Source of the DNA: Sorangium sp051521495
GTDB taxonomy: Bacteria; Myxococcota_A; Polyangia; Polyangiales; Polyangiaceae
Assembly: GCF_051521495.1 (NCBI RefSeq)
Contig: NZ_CP150355.1
Location: 6,200,001 to 6,264,000 of the forward strand
DNA: 64,000 nt
Reading direction: 5' to 3'
Each line of letters begins with the position of its first letter. Position 1 is the stretch's first letter. The translations under genes were made by a program, and so were the position numbers. Below, one piece after another: positions 9,015 through 17,720 of the stretch. The notes beneath the pieces were generated by a model. That model saw only the letters and a list, made by a program, of their open reading frames with translations. It was not told the origin of the DNA and searched no databases.

Positions 9015-10295
9015 TCACGCCGCCGCGATGACCTCGCCGTCGCGCAGCACCGCCCGCGCGCGGGGCGCGCCCCAGGGCTGCACGATCGCGTTCTCGTGCG
9101 GGAGATCCCAGACGGCGAGGTCCGCGCGCAGCCCCGGACGGACGGCGCCGCACACGCCGCCGAGGCCGAGCGCGGCCGCCGCCTCGCGGGTCGCGCCCAG
9201 GATCGCCTCGGCGACCGTGAGCCCGTAGAGCCGCACCGCGAGCGCGAGCGCGAGCGGCAGGCTCTCGGTCGGCGCGGTGCCGGGGTTGGCGTCGCTCCCC
9301 ACGATCAGCGGGACGCCGGCGGCACGGAGCGCGGCGACGGGCGGCGGCTCCTGCCGCAGCGTGAAGCTCGCCACGGGCAGGAGCGCCGCGGCGACGCCCG
9401 CACGGGCGAGCGCCGCGATGCCCTCCGGTCCGACGTGCTCGAGGTGGTCGGCCGACGCGGCGCCGAGCGCGGCCGCGAGCTCGGCGCCGCCCACGTCCGC
9501 GAACTGCCCGACGTGCACGCGCACGCCGAGCCCCAGCGCGCGCGCCCGCTCGAGCGCCGGCCGCGCCTCGTCCGCCGAGAACGCGCTCCGGTCGATGTAC
9601 GCGTCGACGTAGCGCGCGAGGCCCGCCGCGGCGATCGCGGGCAGCCAGGAGCGCGCGACGACGTCGGCGTAGGCCGCGCGGTCGCCGCCGGCCTCCGGGG
9701 GCAACGCGTGCAGCGCGAGGTAGGTCGGGACGACGCGGGGCAGGCGCGCGTCCCTCGCCGCCTCGGCGACCGCCTCGAGCTGCTTGCGCTCCGTCGCCTC
9801 GTCGAGGCCGTAGCCGCTCTTGGCCTCCACGGCGGTCACGCCGAGCGCGGCCATCCGGCGGAGGCGGGCGCGGAGCGCATCCGCGAGCTCGCCGGCCATG
9901 GCGGCGCGCACCGCGCGCATGCTCGCGACGATGCCGCCGCCGGCCGCGGCGATCGCCTCGTAGTCGCCGCCGGCCATGCGGATCGCGTACTCGGCGTCCC
10001 GCGAGCCGACCCAGGGCGCGTGCGTGTGGCAGTCGACGAGCCCCGGCGTGACGACCCCCGCGGCCTCGATGGCGATCGGCACGCCGGCCTCGGGCCGCAG
10101 GACCTCGCGCCGCGGCCCGACCGCGGCGATCGCGCCGCCCTGCACCACGATCGCGGCGTCGTCGATCACGCCGAGCGGATCGCCGACCGAGGCGCGGGAC
10201 GGGTCGCACGTGACGAGCCGGCGCGCGACGATGGCGAACGGGCGTTCGGGGTGCTGCGCGGCCTCCGCTCGCGCGGCCCCCGGCGGCGCCGTCAC
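9015..10295 (-). CDS. hutI: Imidazolonepropionase
   Basis: HutI hydrolyses 4-imidazolone-5-propionate to N-formimino-glutamate in histidine degradation. The 426-residue protein is a metal-dependent amidohydrolase with the HutI signature. VDCHTHAPWVGSR supplies two metal-binding His residues. EAKSGYGLD is the substrate-loop Glu region. HVGQFADVGG, ADHLEHVG and VGSDANPGT supply further metal ligands and the catalytic Asp. The GTG start at 10295 overlaps the nagZ stop by four bases, so the two are probably co-translated. The other hut genes are not in the window, and pairing with a peptidoglycan-recycling gene is unusual. Confidence 0.92.
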   Translation of the reverse strand: MTAPPGAARAEAAQHPERPFAIVARRLVTCDPSRASVGDPLGVIDDAAIVVQGGAIAAVGPRREVLRPEAGVPIAIEAAGVVTPGLVDCHTHAPWVGSRDAEYAIRMAGGDYEAIAAAGGGIVASMRAVRAAMAGELADALRARLRRMAALGVTAVEAKSGYGLDEATERKQLEAVAEAARDARLPRVVPTYLALHALPPEAGGDRAAYADVVARSWLPAIAAAGLARYVDAYIDRSAFSADEARPALERARALGLGVRVHVGQFADVGGAELAAALGAASADHLEHVGPEGIAALARAGVAAALLPVASFTLRQEPPPVAALRAAGVPLIVGSDANPGTAPTESLPLALALAVRLYGLTVAEAILGATREAAAALGLGGVCGAVRPGLRADLAVWDLPHENAIVQPWGAPRARAVLRDGEVIAAA

Positions 10296-11398
10296 GTCGC
10301 CGCCCCCGCGGCGCGGGCCCGCTCGATGTCCGCGAGCACCGCCCGGGAGGCGGGCCCGCCGACGATCTCGGCGAGCGCCGCCGGCGACGGGGCCGGCCGC
10401 GGCGGGCTCCTCCGGCGCAGGCCCAGGCAGCGCGCGGCCGCCTCGGCGCAGCGCTCTCGGAAGCGCGGCTCGCGCTCGGCCTTGCGCACGAGCGCCTCGT
10501 GCACGCGATCCTGCAGGTCCTCGCGGTGGCAGACGAGCAGGGCGTCGCAGCCCGCCCAGACGGCCGCGGCCGCGGCCTCCTCGACGGCGTGGTGCGCCGC
10601 GATCGCGGCCATCTCGAGATCGTCCGAGAAGAGCACCCCCTCGAAGCCGATGTCGCCGCGCAGGAGATCGGTGCAGATGGCGCGCGACAGGGTGGCCGGG
10701 ACGCCGGGATCGAGCGCCTCGACGACGATGTGCGCCGTCATGAGCGACGCGACCCCGGCGCGGCAGGCGGCGCGGAACGGCGGCAGCTCGATCTCGTCGA
10801 GGCGGCCGCGCCCGTGCGAGAGGGTCGGGAGCGCGAGGTGGCTGTCGAGCGCCGTGTCGCCGTGCCCAGGGAAGTGCTTGCCGCAGGCGAGCACGCCCTC
10901 TTCCTGGAGCCCCTCCAGGAACGCGACGGCGCCCCGCGCGGCCGCGCCGGGATCGCGGCCGAACGCGCGATCGCCGATGATGGGGTTCGCCGGGTTCGAG
11001 TCGACGTCGAGCACCGGGGCGAAGTTCAGGTTGATGCCGACGGCCCGAAGCTCGGCCCCGACGGCCCGCGCCGCGCGGCGCAGCAGCGGGAGGTCCGCGA
11101 GCTCGCCGAGCGAGCGCATCGACGGCAGCGTCAGGAACGGCGCGGGCAGGCGGGTGACGCGGCCCCCCTCCTGATCGATGCCGATGAAGGGAGGGCGATC
11201 CGGTCCGCCCGCCGCGGCGAGCGCCTGGCAGAGCCGCGCCGTGGCGGCCGCGTCAGGGACGTTGCGCCGGAACAGGATCGCGCCGCCACGCCGCCCCTCG
11301 GCGAGCGCCTTCAGGTACCGGGCCGGCGGCTCCGCGCCGTCGAAGCCGCCCACGATGAGCTGACCACACAGGACCTCGAGCTCCAGATCGAGCCGCAT
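10292..11398 (-). CDS. nagZ: Beta-N-acetylhexosaminidase, GH3 (NagZ-type)
   Basis: NagZ removes N-acetylglucosamine from anhydro-muropeptides during cell-wall recycling. The 368-residue protein has the GH3 hallmarks FIGIDQEGGRVTRL, KHFPGHGDT (the catalytic His loop, about residue 177) and LFSDDLEM (the Asp nucleophile). No signal peptide is seen, which fits a cytosolic enzyme. It opens the nagZ-hutI pair; the 195-bp region upstream (11399-11593) shows only GC-rich small inverted repeats. Activity on other beta-linked amino sugars cannot be excluded. Confidence 0.9.
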   Translation of the reverse strand: MRLDLELEVLCGQLIVGGFDGAEPPARYLKALAEGRRGGAILFRRNVPDAAATARLCQALAAAGGPDRPPFIGIDQEGGRVTRLPAPFLTLPSMRSLGELADLPLLRRAARAVGAELRAVGINLNFAPVLDVDSNPANPIIGDRAFGRDPGAAARGAVAFLEGLQEEGVLACGKHFPGHGDTALDSHLALPTLSHGRGRLDEIELPPFRAACRAGVASLMTAHIVVEALDPGVPATLSRAICTDLLRGDIGFEGVLFSDDLEMAAIAAHHAVEEAAAAAVWAGCDALLVCHREDLQDRVHEALVRKAEREPRFRERCAEAAARCLGLRRRSPPRPAPSPAALAEIVGGPASRAVLADIERARAAGAAT

Positions 11399-11593
11399 CG
11401 TCCACCACCTCTCGCGCGGCGCGGGCGAGTCGCCTGCCGCGGGATCCGTTCGTAAATGACTTGGGCCGACGAGGCCACTTCCGAGGGGCCCCGAGGCACC
11501 GGAGGGGGCGCCACGGCGCCGGAGCGATCGCTGCAGCGCCGGAGAAGGAGCGCCGCGGCGCCGCGGGGACGCAGCGTGGCGCGGTCGGCGCCC

Positions 11594-12607
11594 TCAGAAC
11601 CGGACCGCGATCTTCCCGAAGTGGGCGCCGCTCGCCATGGCCTCGATCGCCTGGCGCAGCTCGGCGAAGGGGACCACGCGGTCGACGACCGGCCGGAGCC
11701 CGCTCGCCGCGATCGCGCGGTTCATGTCCTCGAACATCGCCCGCGATCCCACGAAGATGCCCTGCGCGGTGATCTGCTTCATCAGGATGGGGAACAGGCT
11801 GACGTCCCCGGGCGCGCCGCCCGTGAGCACGCCGATGAGGCTCACGCGGCCGCCGAACCGGACCGCGCGGAGCGAACGGGCGAGCGTGCCCGCGCCGCCC
11901 ACCTCGATCACGTGGTCCACCCCCGCGCCGCCGGTGAGCGCGCGCGCGGGCGCGTCCCAGTCGGGGTTACTGCGGTAGTTGATGGTCTCCGACGCGCCGA
12001 GCGACCTCGCGCGCTCGAGCTTCTCGTCGCTGCTCGAGGTGACGATGACGCGCGCGCCCGCGAGCCGGGCGAACTGCAGCGCGAAGATCGAGACGCCGCC
12101 CGTGCCCTGCACGAGGACCGTATCGCCCGCCTTGAGGTGGCCCGCCGCGAAGAGCGCGTTCCAGGCGGTCACCGCGGCGCACGGCAGCGACGCGGCCTCC
12201 TCGTCCGTGAGGTGCTCCGGGACCGCGACGACCCCCTCCTGATCGAGCAACACCCGCTCCGCGGCCACGCCCGGCAGCTCCCCGCCGAGCGCCCCCCTCG
12301 CCTTGTCCGCGGAGAGCTCCCCGTCGATCCAGCGCTGGTGGAAGATCGGGCTCACGCGATCGCCGACCTTCACCCGCGTCACCCCGTCCCCCACGGCGAC
12401 GACCTCGCCGACCCCGTCGGAGAGCGGGACGAGCGGCAGCGCGAACTTCGGGTTGTAGAGCCCCTTCGCCACGAGCAGGTCGCGGAAGTTGAGCGACGCC
12501 GCCCTCATCCGGAGGACGATCTGCCCGGGCCCTGGCTCCGGGTCCGGAAGATCGATCGGGCGGAGCGCGTCGAGGCCGAACGAACCCTGGAGTGCGAACG
12601 CTTTCAT
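11594..12607 (-). CDS. Zinc-free MDR alcohol dehydrogenase / quinone-reductase-like enzyme
   Basis: This 337-residue medium-chain dehydrogenase/reductase has the GroES-like N-terminal domain (MRAASLNFRDLLVAKGLYNP) and a Rossmann nucleotide-binding motif (VLVQGTGGVSIFALQFARL, about 165-185). The Cys/His ligands for catalytic zinc and the structural zinc lobe are absent. That places it with NAD(P)H:quinone oxidoreductases and enoyl reductases rather than true alcohol dehydrogenases. AAGGACCT precedes the ATG. It lies in the same direction as the DMT exporter gene 52 bp upstream and may share its transcript. Substrate unknown. Confidence 0.85.
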   Translation of the reverse strand: MKAFALQGSFGLDALRPIDLPDPEPGPGQIVLRMRAASLNFRDLLVAKGLYNPKFALPLVPLSDGVGEVVAVGDGVTRVKVGDRVSPIFHQRWIDGELSADKARGALGGELPGVAAERVLLDQEGVVAVPEHLTDEEAASLPCAAVTAWNALFAAGHLKAGDTVLVQGTGGVSIFALQFARLAGARVIVTSSSDEKLERARSLGASETINYRSNPDWDAPARALTGGAGVDHVIEVGGAGTLARSLRAVRFGGRVSLIGVLTGGAPGDVSLFPILMKQITAQGIFVGSRAMFEDMNRAIAASGLRPVVDRVVPFAELRQAIEAMASGAHFGKIAVRF

Positions 12608-12658
12608 GCAGGTCCTCCTTGAGCGGAGGTCCGCTATCTCATGCGGGATGGATGCGGG

Positions 12659-13645
12659 TCAACGCGCCGATCGAGGCGCCGGCCGCCGCGCGTCGCGCAG
12701 CGCCTGGGAAGCGAGCCACAGGCCGGCCGCCATCACCAGCGCCGCCCCGAGCAGCTGGTCCGCCGACGGGCTCTCGCCGAGCCAGGCGGCGGCGAGCACG
12801 TGCGACAGGACGACCCCGACGTAACCGATCGCGCCGATGCGCGCCGCGCTGTCGAGCGCGTAAGCGCGCGTCATCGCGAGCTGCGCGAGGCCGCCCGCCA
12901 GCCCCGTCCCGACCAGGAGGAGGACGCCGAGGGCGTCGGGGGTCCGCCAGACCGGGATCGACAGCACGATCATCGCGGCGCTCGCCACGAGCGAGAAGTG
13001 CAGCGCGATCGACTCGGGGCTCGCGCGCTCCCCGCCGGCGCCGATCCTGCGCAGCCAGATCATGGCGAACGCCGAGAAGACGGCGCCGAGCGTCGCGATG
13101 AGCGCGATCTCGCCCGCGATCGCGAGCCTCGGCGCGGCGACCAGCCCGACGCCCGCGAAGGCGAGCAGCGTCGCGAACCAGAGGCGCGTGCTCGTCCGCT
13201 CGCCGAGCAGCCGCGGCGCGAGGATCGCGACGAAGATCGGGCTCGTCGCGCCGAGCGTGACCGCGTCGCCGAGCGCGATCTGCGGGGTGCCGAGCGTGTA
13301 GAAGCCGCAGAGCATCGCCCCGGTGCCGCACAGCGAGCGCGCCCACGCGAGGCGCCGTTCGCCCCGGCCCACGGAGAGCGGCGCCCGGCGGACGAGCGCG
13401 ACGCCGAGCGCGGTGGCCGCGCCCACGAGCGTGCGCGACGCCGCCACCTCGGGCCACGGGGCGTGCGCCGAGGAGAGCCGCGCGAGGACGTTCATCGCGG
13501 CGAACAGCGCCTGGGCCAGGATCATCCACAGGACGCCCGCGGTCGGGTGCGCGCCGCGCCGCTCGCGCTCCGCGGCGAGGACGATCGCGGAGGCCCCAGG
13601 CGGGTGCGCGGCGACCGCGCCCTGCGACGACGATGACGTGCTCAC
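12659..13645 (-). CDS. EamA/DMT-superfamily transporter
   Basis: The 328-residue protein consists of about ten hydrophobic segments arranged as two EamA repeats (starting near residues 37 and 180). This is the pattern of drug/metabolite exporters of the RhaT/YdcZ type in the inner membrane. The GTG start at 13645 has GAGGTGG upstream at a rather long distance. The short hydrophilic N-terminus is Ser/Ala-rich. No substrate can be assigned. It is divergent from the CAP-domain gene. Confidence 0.85.
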   Translation of the reverse strand: MSTSSSSQGAVAAHPPGASAIVLAAERERRGAHPTAGVLWMILAQALFAAMNVLARLSSAHAPWPEVAASRTLVGAATALGVALVRRAPLSVGRGERRLAWARSLCGTGAMLCGFYTLGTPQIALGDAVTLGATSPIFVAILAPRLLGERTSTRLWFATLLAFAGVGLVAAPRLAIAGEIALIATLGAVFSAFAMIWLRRIGAGGERASPESIALHFSLVASAAMIVLSIPVWRTPDALGVLLLVGTGLAGGLAQLAMTRAYALDSAARIGAIGYVGVVLSHVLAAAWLGESPSADQLLGAALVMAAGLWLASQALRDARRPAPRSAR

Positions 13646-13755
13646 GTGGCGAATCGATTACCACCTCGACCTCGCCGCCGTACACGCCGCTGTGCGCCCG
13701 AAGGCGGCCGCGCTCACGGGTGCATGCGCGACGGCGAGGCGCTACGGTCGCAACG

Positions 13756-14871
13756 ATGCGCGCGATCACCAGAGGCATCAGGAGAAGCAACGCAGGAGCG
13801 AAGGAGGGTCAGCGGAAGCGCTGGCCCGGCGTACTCTGGCTCGGCGTCGTCGCCGCGAGCGCCCACGCGCCCGGGTGCGGCGCGAGCGCCGCGAGAGAGC
13901 CGGCGGACGGGTCCTCCGGGGCGAGGGCCAACGGGGCGGTGACGGAGGAGGGCGCGCGCCCCTCGGAGGGCGAGGCGACCGGCGCGGAGGCCGGCGGCGA
14001 GGGCCAGGGCGCCCCGGCGCCGCCTGCGCCGGGCCAGCGGATGACCCGCGCGGAGGCAGGGCGGTACGTGCTCGCGCTCGTGAACCGCGATCGCGCCGCG
14101 CACAAGCTGCCGCCGGTGCGGTGGGACGAGACAGCGGCGCGCGCGGGGCGGCGGCACGCCGAGGACATGGTCCGGATCGGCTTCACCGGCCACTGGGGCA
14201 GCGACGGCTCCGTCCCGGAGGAGCGCTACACGGCCGCGGGCGGCGACGGGTTCCCGATGGAGAACGCCGGATGCTTCGCCGACGCGATCGCCCGCAAGCT
14301 CGATCCGGATCCGCGCTTCTCCGCGGAGAGCCTCGAGCGCGTGCACCAGGCCTTCATGAACGAGAAGCCCCCGGCCGACGGGCACCGGCGCAACGTGCTC
14401 ACAGCGTCGCACACGTCGCTCGGGGTCGGGCTGGCCAAGGCGAAGGGGTTCGACATCGCCTGCGTGACGCAGGAGTTCGTCGACGACTACGGGACGTACC
14501 AGCCGCTGCCCAGGCGGGCGCGGATCGGCGAGCGGATCCGGGTCGGCGGCGAGCTCGCCGCGCCTGCGAAGATCGCGGGCGTCGGGGTCTCGCGGGTCGA
14601 GCCGGCGAAGCCGATCGCGCCGGAGAAGCTGCTCAAGATGGGCGGATACCCGATCCCGCCCCCCTACGCGACGTTCTTCCCGAAGGGCTTCAAGACGCCT
14701 ATTCCTCTCCAGGTGAGCGGCAATCGATTCGACATCCAGGTCCCGCTGGACGACCGCGGGCGGCCCGGGCGCTACGGCGTCAGCGTCTGGGCGACGTTCC
14801 CTCCCTCGGACGAGCTGAAGATGGTCTCGCTCCGCACGATCGACGTCGTCGGCAAGGGAGGCGCGCGGTGA
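13756..14871 (+). CDS. CAP (SCP/PR-1) domain lipoprotein
   Basis: The 371-residue product has a basic start, a hydrophobic segment (GVLWLGVVAASAHAPGC) ending in a lipobox-like Cys, and an Ala/Gly/Glu-rich linker. A CAP domain follows (about 100-245). The CAP cavity residues are visible in GRRHAEDM, GHWGSDGS, MENAGCF and GHRRNVL. Bacterial CAP proteins are secreted and their biochemical roles vary. The C-terminal 120 residues resemble an Ig-like beta domain. ATG 13756 was chosen; earlier codons in this frame only add an Arg-rich stretch. The stop overlaps the GTG of the next gene (GTGA), implying a two-gene operon. Confidence 0.85.
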   Translation: MRAITRGIRRSNAGAKEGQRKRWPGVLWLGVVAASAHAPGCGASAAREPADGSSGARANGAVTEEGARPSEGEATGAEAGGEGQGAPAPPAPGQRMTRAEAGRYVLALVNRDRAAHKLPPVRWDETAARAGRRHAEDMVRIGFTGHWGSDGSVPEERYTAAGGDGFPMENAGCFADAIARKLDPDPRFSAESLERVHQAFMNEKPPADGHRRNVLTASHTSLGVGLAKAKGFDIACVTQEFVDDYGTYQPLPRRARIGERIRVGGELAAPAKIAGVGVSRVEPAKPIAPEKLLKMGGYPIPPPYATFFPKGFKTPIPLQVSGNRFDIQVPLDDRGRPGRYGVSVWATFPPSDELKMVSLRTIDVVGKGGAR

Positions 14872-16052
14872 GCCACAGCCGCCCCCCCACGCCGTCCGAG
14901 GAGCTCGACGCGGTCAAGGTGCTCGATCACCTGGTCCGCCGCGCGGTCTCGATGGGCGCGAGCGACATCCACGTCGAGCCGAAGCGCGACGGCATCCGCG
15001 TGCGCTACCGCGTCGACGGCGTGATGGTGGCGCAAGGGCAGATCCCGATCGAGATCGCGCCCTCGCTCACCTCGCGCGTGAAGGTGCTCGCGCGGATGGA
15101 TATGACCGAGCGGCGCCTGCCGCAGGACGGCCAGTTCAGCCTGGAGCTGCACGGCCACCCGCTCATCCACCTGCGCGCCTCGACCTTCCCCGCGATCCAC
15201 GGCGAGACGCTCGTGCTGCGCGTGCTGCTGAGCCACCAGCTGATCCCGCTCGACAAGCTCGGGCTCGCCGAGGGCGACCTCCCGCGGCTCGAGCGGCTCG
15301 CCGACCGGCCCTCGGGGCTGATCGCCGTGTGTGGGCCGACCGGGTCCGGCAAGACGTCGACGCTCTACTCGCTGATCAAGGTGATGAAGACGAGCGAGCT
15401 GAGCATCGTCACGCTGGAAGATCCGATCGAGGTCGAGTTCGCCGACATCACGCAGGGGCAGGCCAACCCGAGGCAGGGCTTCACGTTCGCGACGGGCCTG
15501 CGCGCGATCCTGCGGCAGGACCCGGACGTGATCATGGTGGGCGAGATGCGCGATCCCGAGACGGCGCAGATCGCGCTGCAGGCGAGCCTCACGGGGCACC
15601 TCGTGCTGTCGACGCTGCACACCTCCGACGCGGTGGACACGGTCGCGCGCCTCGTGGACCTCGGCGCGGAGTCGTGGATCGTGGCGAACGCCCTGCTCGC
15701 GGTGATCGCGCAGCGGCTCGTGCGGAAGCTCTGCGAGGAGTGCGCGGAGACGTACGAGCTCGAGGCCGCCGTGACGGGCGAGGAGGACAAGGTCCTCATC
15801 GAGAAGGGCGCCGAGCTGAAGCGCGGCGTCGGCTGCCAGACGTGCCACATGACGGGCTACCGCGGGCGCATGGGGCTCTTCGAGATGCTGGAGCTCGACG
15901 ACGACCTCCGGGATCTCGTGAAGGCGCGGGCGGGGAAGCGCGCGTACCGCGAGGCCGCGCGCCGGGTGGGGCTCGTGCCGCTCCGCGAGGCCGGGCTCGC
16001 CAAGGTGAAGGAGGGGGTCACCTCCCTGGACGAGGTGCTCCGCGTGACGTGA
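14868..16052 (+). CDS. GspE/PilB-type secretion ATPase lacking the N1 domain
   Basis: The 394-residue protein holds the N2 domain (SMGASDIHVEPKRDGIRVRY) and the RecA-like core of type II secretion / type IV pilus ATPases. The Walker A is GPTGSGKTSTLYSLI. The Asp and His boxes lie in RQDPDVIMVGEMRDPET, LTGHLVLSTLHT and the arginine finger region. The four-Cys zinc site is intact (CEEC at about 290, CQTC at about 325). The N-terminal MshEN/N1 domain of full-length GspE/PilB (about 150 residues) is absent. No pilin, GspF/PilC or secretin gene is adjacent. It is translationally coupled to the CAP lipoprotein gene, so it may power an unlinked apparatus. Confidence 0.88.
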   Translation: MSHSRPPTPSEELDAVKVLDHLVRRAVSMGASDIHVEPKRDGIRVRYRVDGVMVAQGQIPIEIAPSLTSRVKVLARMDMTERRLPQDGQFSLELHGHPLIHLRASTFPAIHGETLVLRVLLSHQLIPLDKLGLAEGDLPRLERLADRPSGLIAVCGPTGSGKTSTLYSLIKVMKTSELSIVTLEDPIEVEFADITQGQANPRQGFTFATGLRAILRQDPDVIMVGEMRDPETAQIALQASLTGHLVLSTLHTSDAVDTVARLVDLGAESWIVANALLAVIAQRLVRKLCEECAETYELEAAVTGEEDKVLIEKGAELKRGVGCQTCHMTGYRGRMGLFEMLELDDDLRDLVKARAGKRAYREAARRVGLVPLREAGLAKVKEGVTSLDEVLRVT

Positions 16053-16095
16053 CGGGAGGCCTTGGGAAGATGTCCTTCCGATCTGCTCGGCCAGA

Positions 16096-16128
16096 CGCGC
16101 CGCGGTTCGCCGTGCGATCCGCGGCGCG
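16096..16128. terminator. Hairpin between convergent genes
   Basis: A perfect 10-bp inverted repeat (CGCGCCGCGG at 16096-16105, CCGCGGCGCG at 16119-16128) lies between the ends of the ATPase gene and the beta-glucosidase gene. No T-run follows. A 10-bp direct repeat GTCAGGTCGC adjoins it at about 16135-16155. Confidence 0.55.
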
Positions 16129-16145
16129 CCGCGGGTCAGGTCGCG

Positions 16146-17537
16146 TCAGGTCGCCTGCGAGGAGCCGTCGTCGACGGCGTTGGCGGCGATGACGCCCTTG
16201 TACCAGAGCGCGCTGTCCTTCGGGGTGCGCCGCTGCGTCTCGTAGTCCACCCAGACGATGCCGAATCGCTGGGAGTAGCCGCGATCCCACTCGTAGTTGT
16301 CCATCAGCGACCACACGAAGTACCCCGCGAGCGGCGCGCCCGCATCCATCGCGCGCCGCGCGGCGACGAAGTGATCGCGCAGAAACTCCAGCCGCCGCTC
16401 GTCCGCGATGCGGCCGTCCTTGTCGGGCCCGGTCGAGTAGGCCGCGCCGTTCTCCGTCACGTAGAGCTTCGGCACCCCGTACTCCACGTGCAGCCGGAGC
16501 AGCAACCGCCGCAGCCCTTCCGGGTAGACCTCCCAGTTCATCTCCGTCTGCTCGGAGAGCGGCGCGATGTGCACCGTCCTCGGCAGGTTCTGCTCCTCGG
16601 GCACCTTGCTGCTCCGAAGGACCGCCCGCGAGTAGTAGTTGAGCCCGAGGAAGTCGCACTGCGTGGCGATGATGTCGAGATCGCCCGGTTTGCACACGGT
16701 CAGCCCCTCCGGCGGGAGGTAGCCCAGCGCGATGTAGTCCGCGATCATGTCCGCCGGGTAGCGCCGGCCGTACAGCGGATCGAGGAACCAGCGGTTGAAA
16801 TACCCGTCGTAGTGACGGCACGCGTCGTAGTCGGCGGCGCTCGGCGACGCGGGCATCGCGTAGTTCATGTTCAGCGTGATGCCCACCTCGGCGCCGGGGC
16901 TGTTCTTGCGCACCACGGGCACCGCGAGGCCGTGGGAGAGCAAGAGGTGATGGCTCACCGTCAGGGCCTTGCTGAAATCGCGCATGCCCGGCGCGTGGAT
17001 CCCCTTCTCGTAGCTGAGGAACGCCGTGCACCACGGCTCGTTGTGCGTGATCCACTTCTTGACGCGATCGCCGAGCTTCCGCGACACGACGTCGGCGAAC
17101 TCCACGAACGCATCCGCCGTCGAGCGGTGCTGCCAGCCCCCGACCTCGTCCTGGAGCACCTGCGGAAGGTCCCAGTGGAAGAGCGTCGCGTACGGCTCGA
17201 TCCCGGCCTCGAGGAGGCCGTCCACGAGCCGGCTGTAGAAGTCGAGCCCCTTCTGGTTCACCGCGCCCCGGCCGTTTGGGAGGATGCGCGGCCACGCGAT
17301 CGAGAACCTGTAGGCCATCATGCCCAGGCTCTTCATCAGCGCGATGTCCTCAGGCCACCGGTGGTAGTGGTCGCACGCGATGTCGCCGTTGGTCCCGTCG
17401 ACGATCTGACCGGGCGTCTTCGCGAAGCGATCCCAGATGGACTCGCTGCGGCCGTCCTCGTTCGTAGCCCCCTCGATCTGATAGGAGGACGTCGCGGTCC
17501 CCCAGACGAAATTGTCGGGAAATCTCAGAGACGGCAT
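16146..17537 (-). CDS. Beta-glucosidase, glycoside hydrolase family 1
   Basis: The 463-residue GH1 enzyme cleaves beta-glucosides such as cellobiose with retention. FPDNFVWGTATSSYQIEGA is the family N-terminal signature. WITHNEPW contains the acid/base Glu (about 167) and LYVTENG the nucleophile Glu (about 362). WSLMDNYEWDRGY is the aglycone-site block. No signal peptide is present, so it should act on imported sugars in the cytoplasm. It is the last gene of the minus-strand cluster, 181 bp after the transporter ATPase, with hairpin copy 2 in the gap. That gap could uncouple its expression from the transporter or carry its own promoter. Confidence 0.95.
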   Translation of the reverse strand: MPSLRFPDNFVWGTATSSYQIEGATNEDGRSESIWDRFAKTPGQIVDGTNGDIACDHYHRWPEDIALMKSLGMMAYRFSIAWPRILPNGRGAVNQKGLDFYSRLVDGLLEAGIEPYATLFHWDLPQVLQDEVGGWQHRSTADAFVEFADVVSRKLGDRVKKWITHNEPWCTAFLSYEKGIHAPGMRDFSKALTVSHHLLLSHGLAVPVVRKNSPGAEVGITLNMNYAMPASPSAADYDACRHYDGYFNRWFLDPLYGRRYPADMIADYIALGYLPPEGLTVCKPGDLDIIATQCDFLGLNYYSRAVLRSSKVPEEQNLPRTVHIAPLSEQTEMNWEVYPEGLRRLLLRLHVEYGVPKLYVTENGAAYSTGPDKDGRIADERRLEFLRDHFVAARRAMDAGAPLAGYFVWSLMDNYEWDRGYSQRFGIVWVDYETQRRTPKDSALWYKGVIAANAVDDGSSQAT

Positions 17538-17593
17538 GTCGATTCGTGGTTCTCCTAAGAGCGGTTTTCAGCTGAGCCCGGTACGAACGTCGC

Positions 17594-17720
17594 AGAGCCG
17601 CGGTCACCCGCACAGGAGACGGGTCCAGATCGGCGTTTTCGGCGCGGAAGCGCACTCCGGTGCGCTGAGCACCGAAAACGTCGAGATGGGCCCGTATCCG
17701 AAGCGGGTGACCGCGGCTCT
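17594..17720 (-). repeat. Extended hairpin element, copy 2
   Basis: This is a 127-bp extended palindrome. The basal stem is 18 bp and perfect (17594-17611 with 17703-17720). The middle stems are the same as in copy 1, and the apical stem is 8 bp with a T-G closing pair and CC loop (17649-17666). Relative to copy 1 (3610-3732) there are no indels in the shared part. Four basal pairs and three apical pairs are exchanged for different complementary pairs, whereas the middle differs only at 17622-17624 (one C/T) and 17686 (G/A). It overlaps the last two bases of the upstream ATPase stop codon (17719-17721) and sits between transporter and beta-glucosidase in the same operon. Confidence 0.88.
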
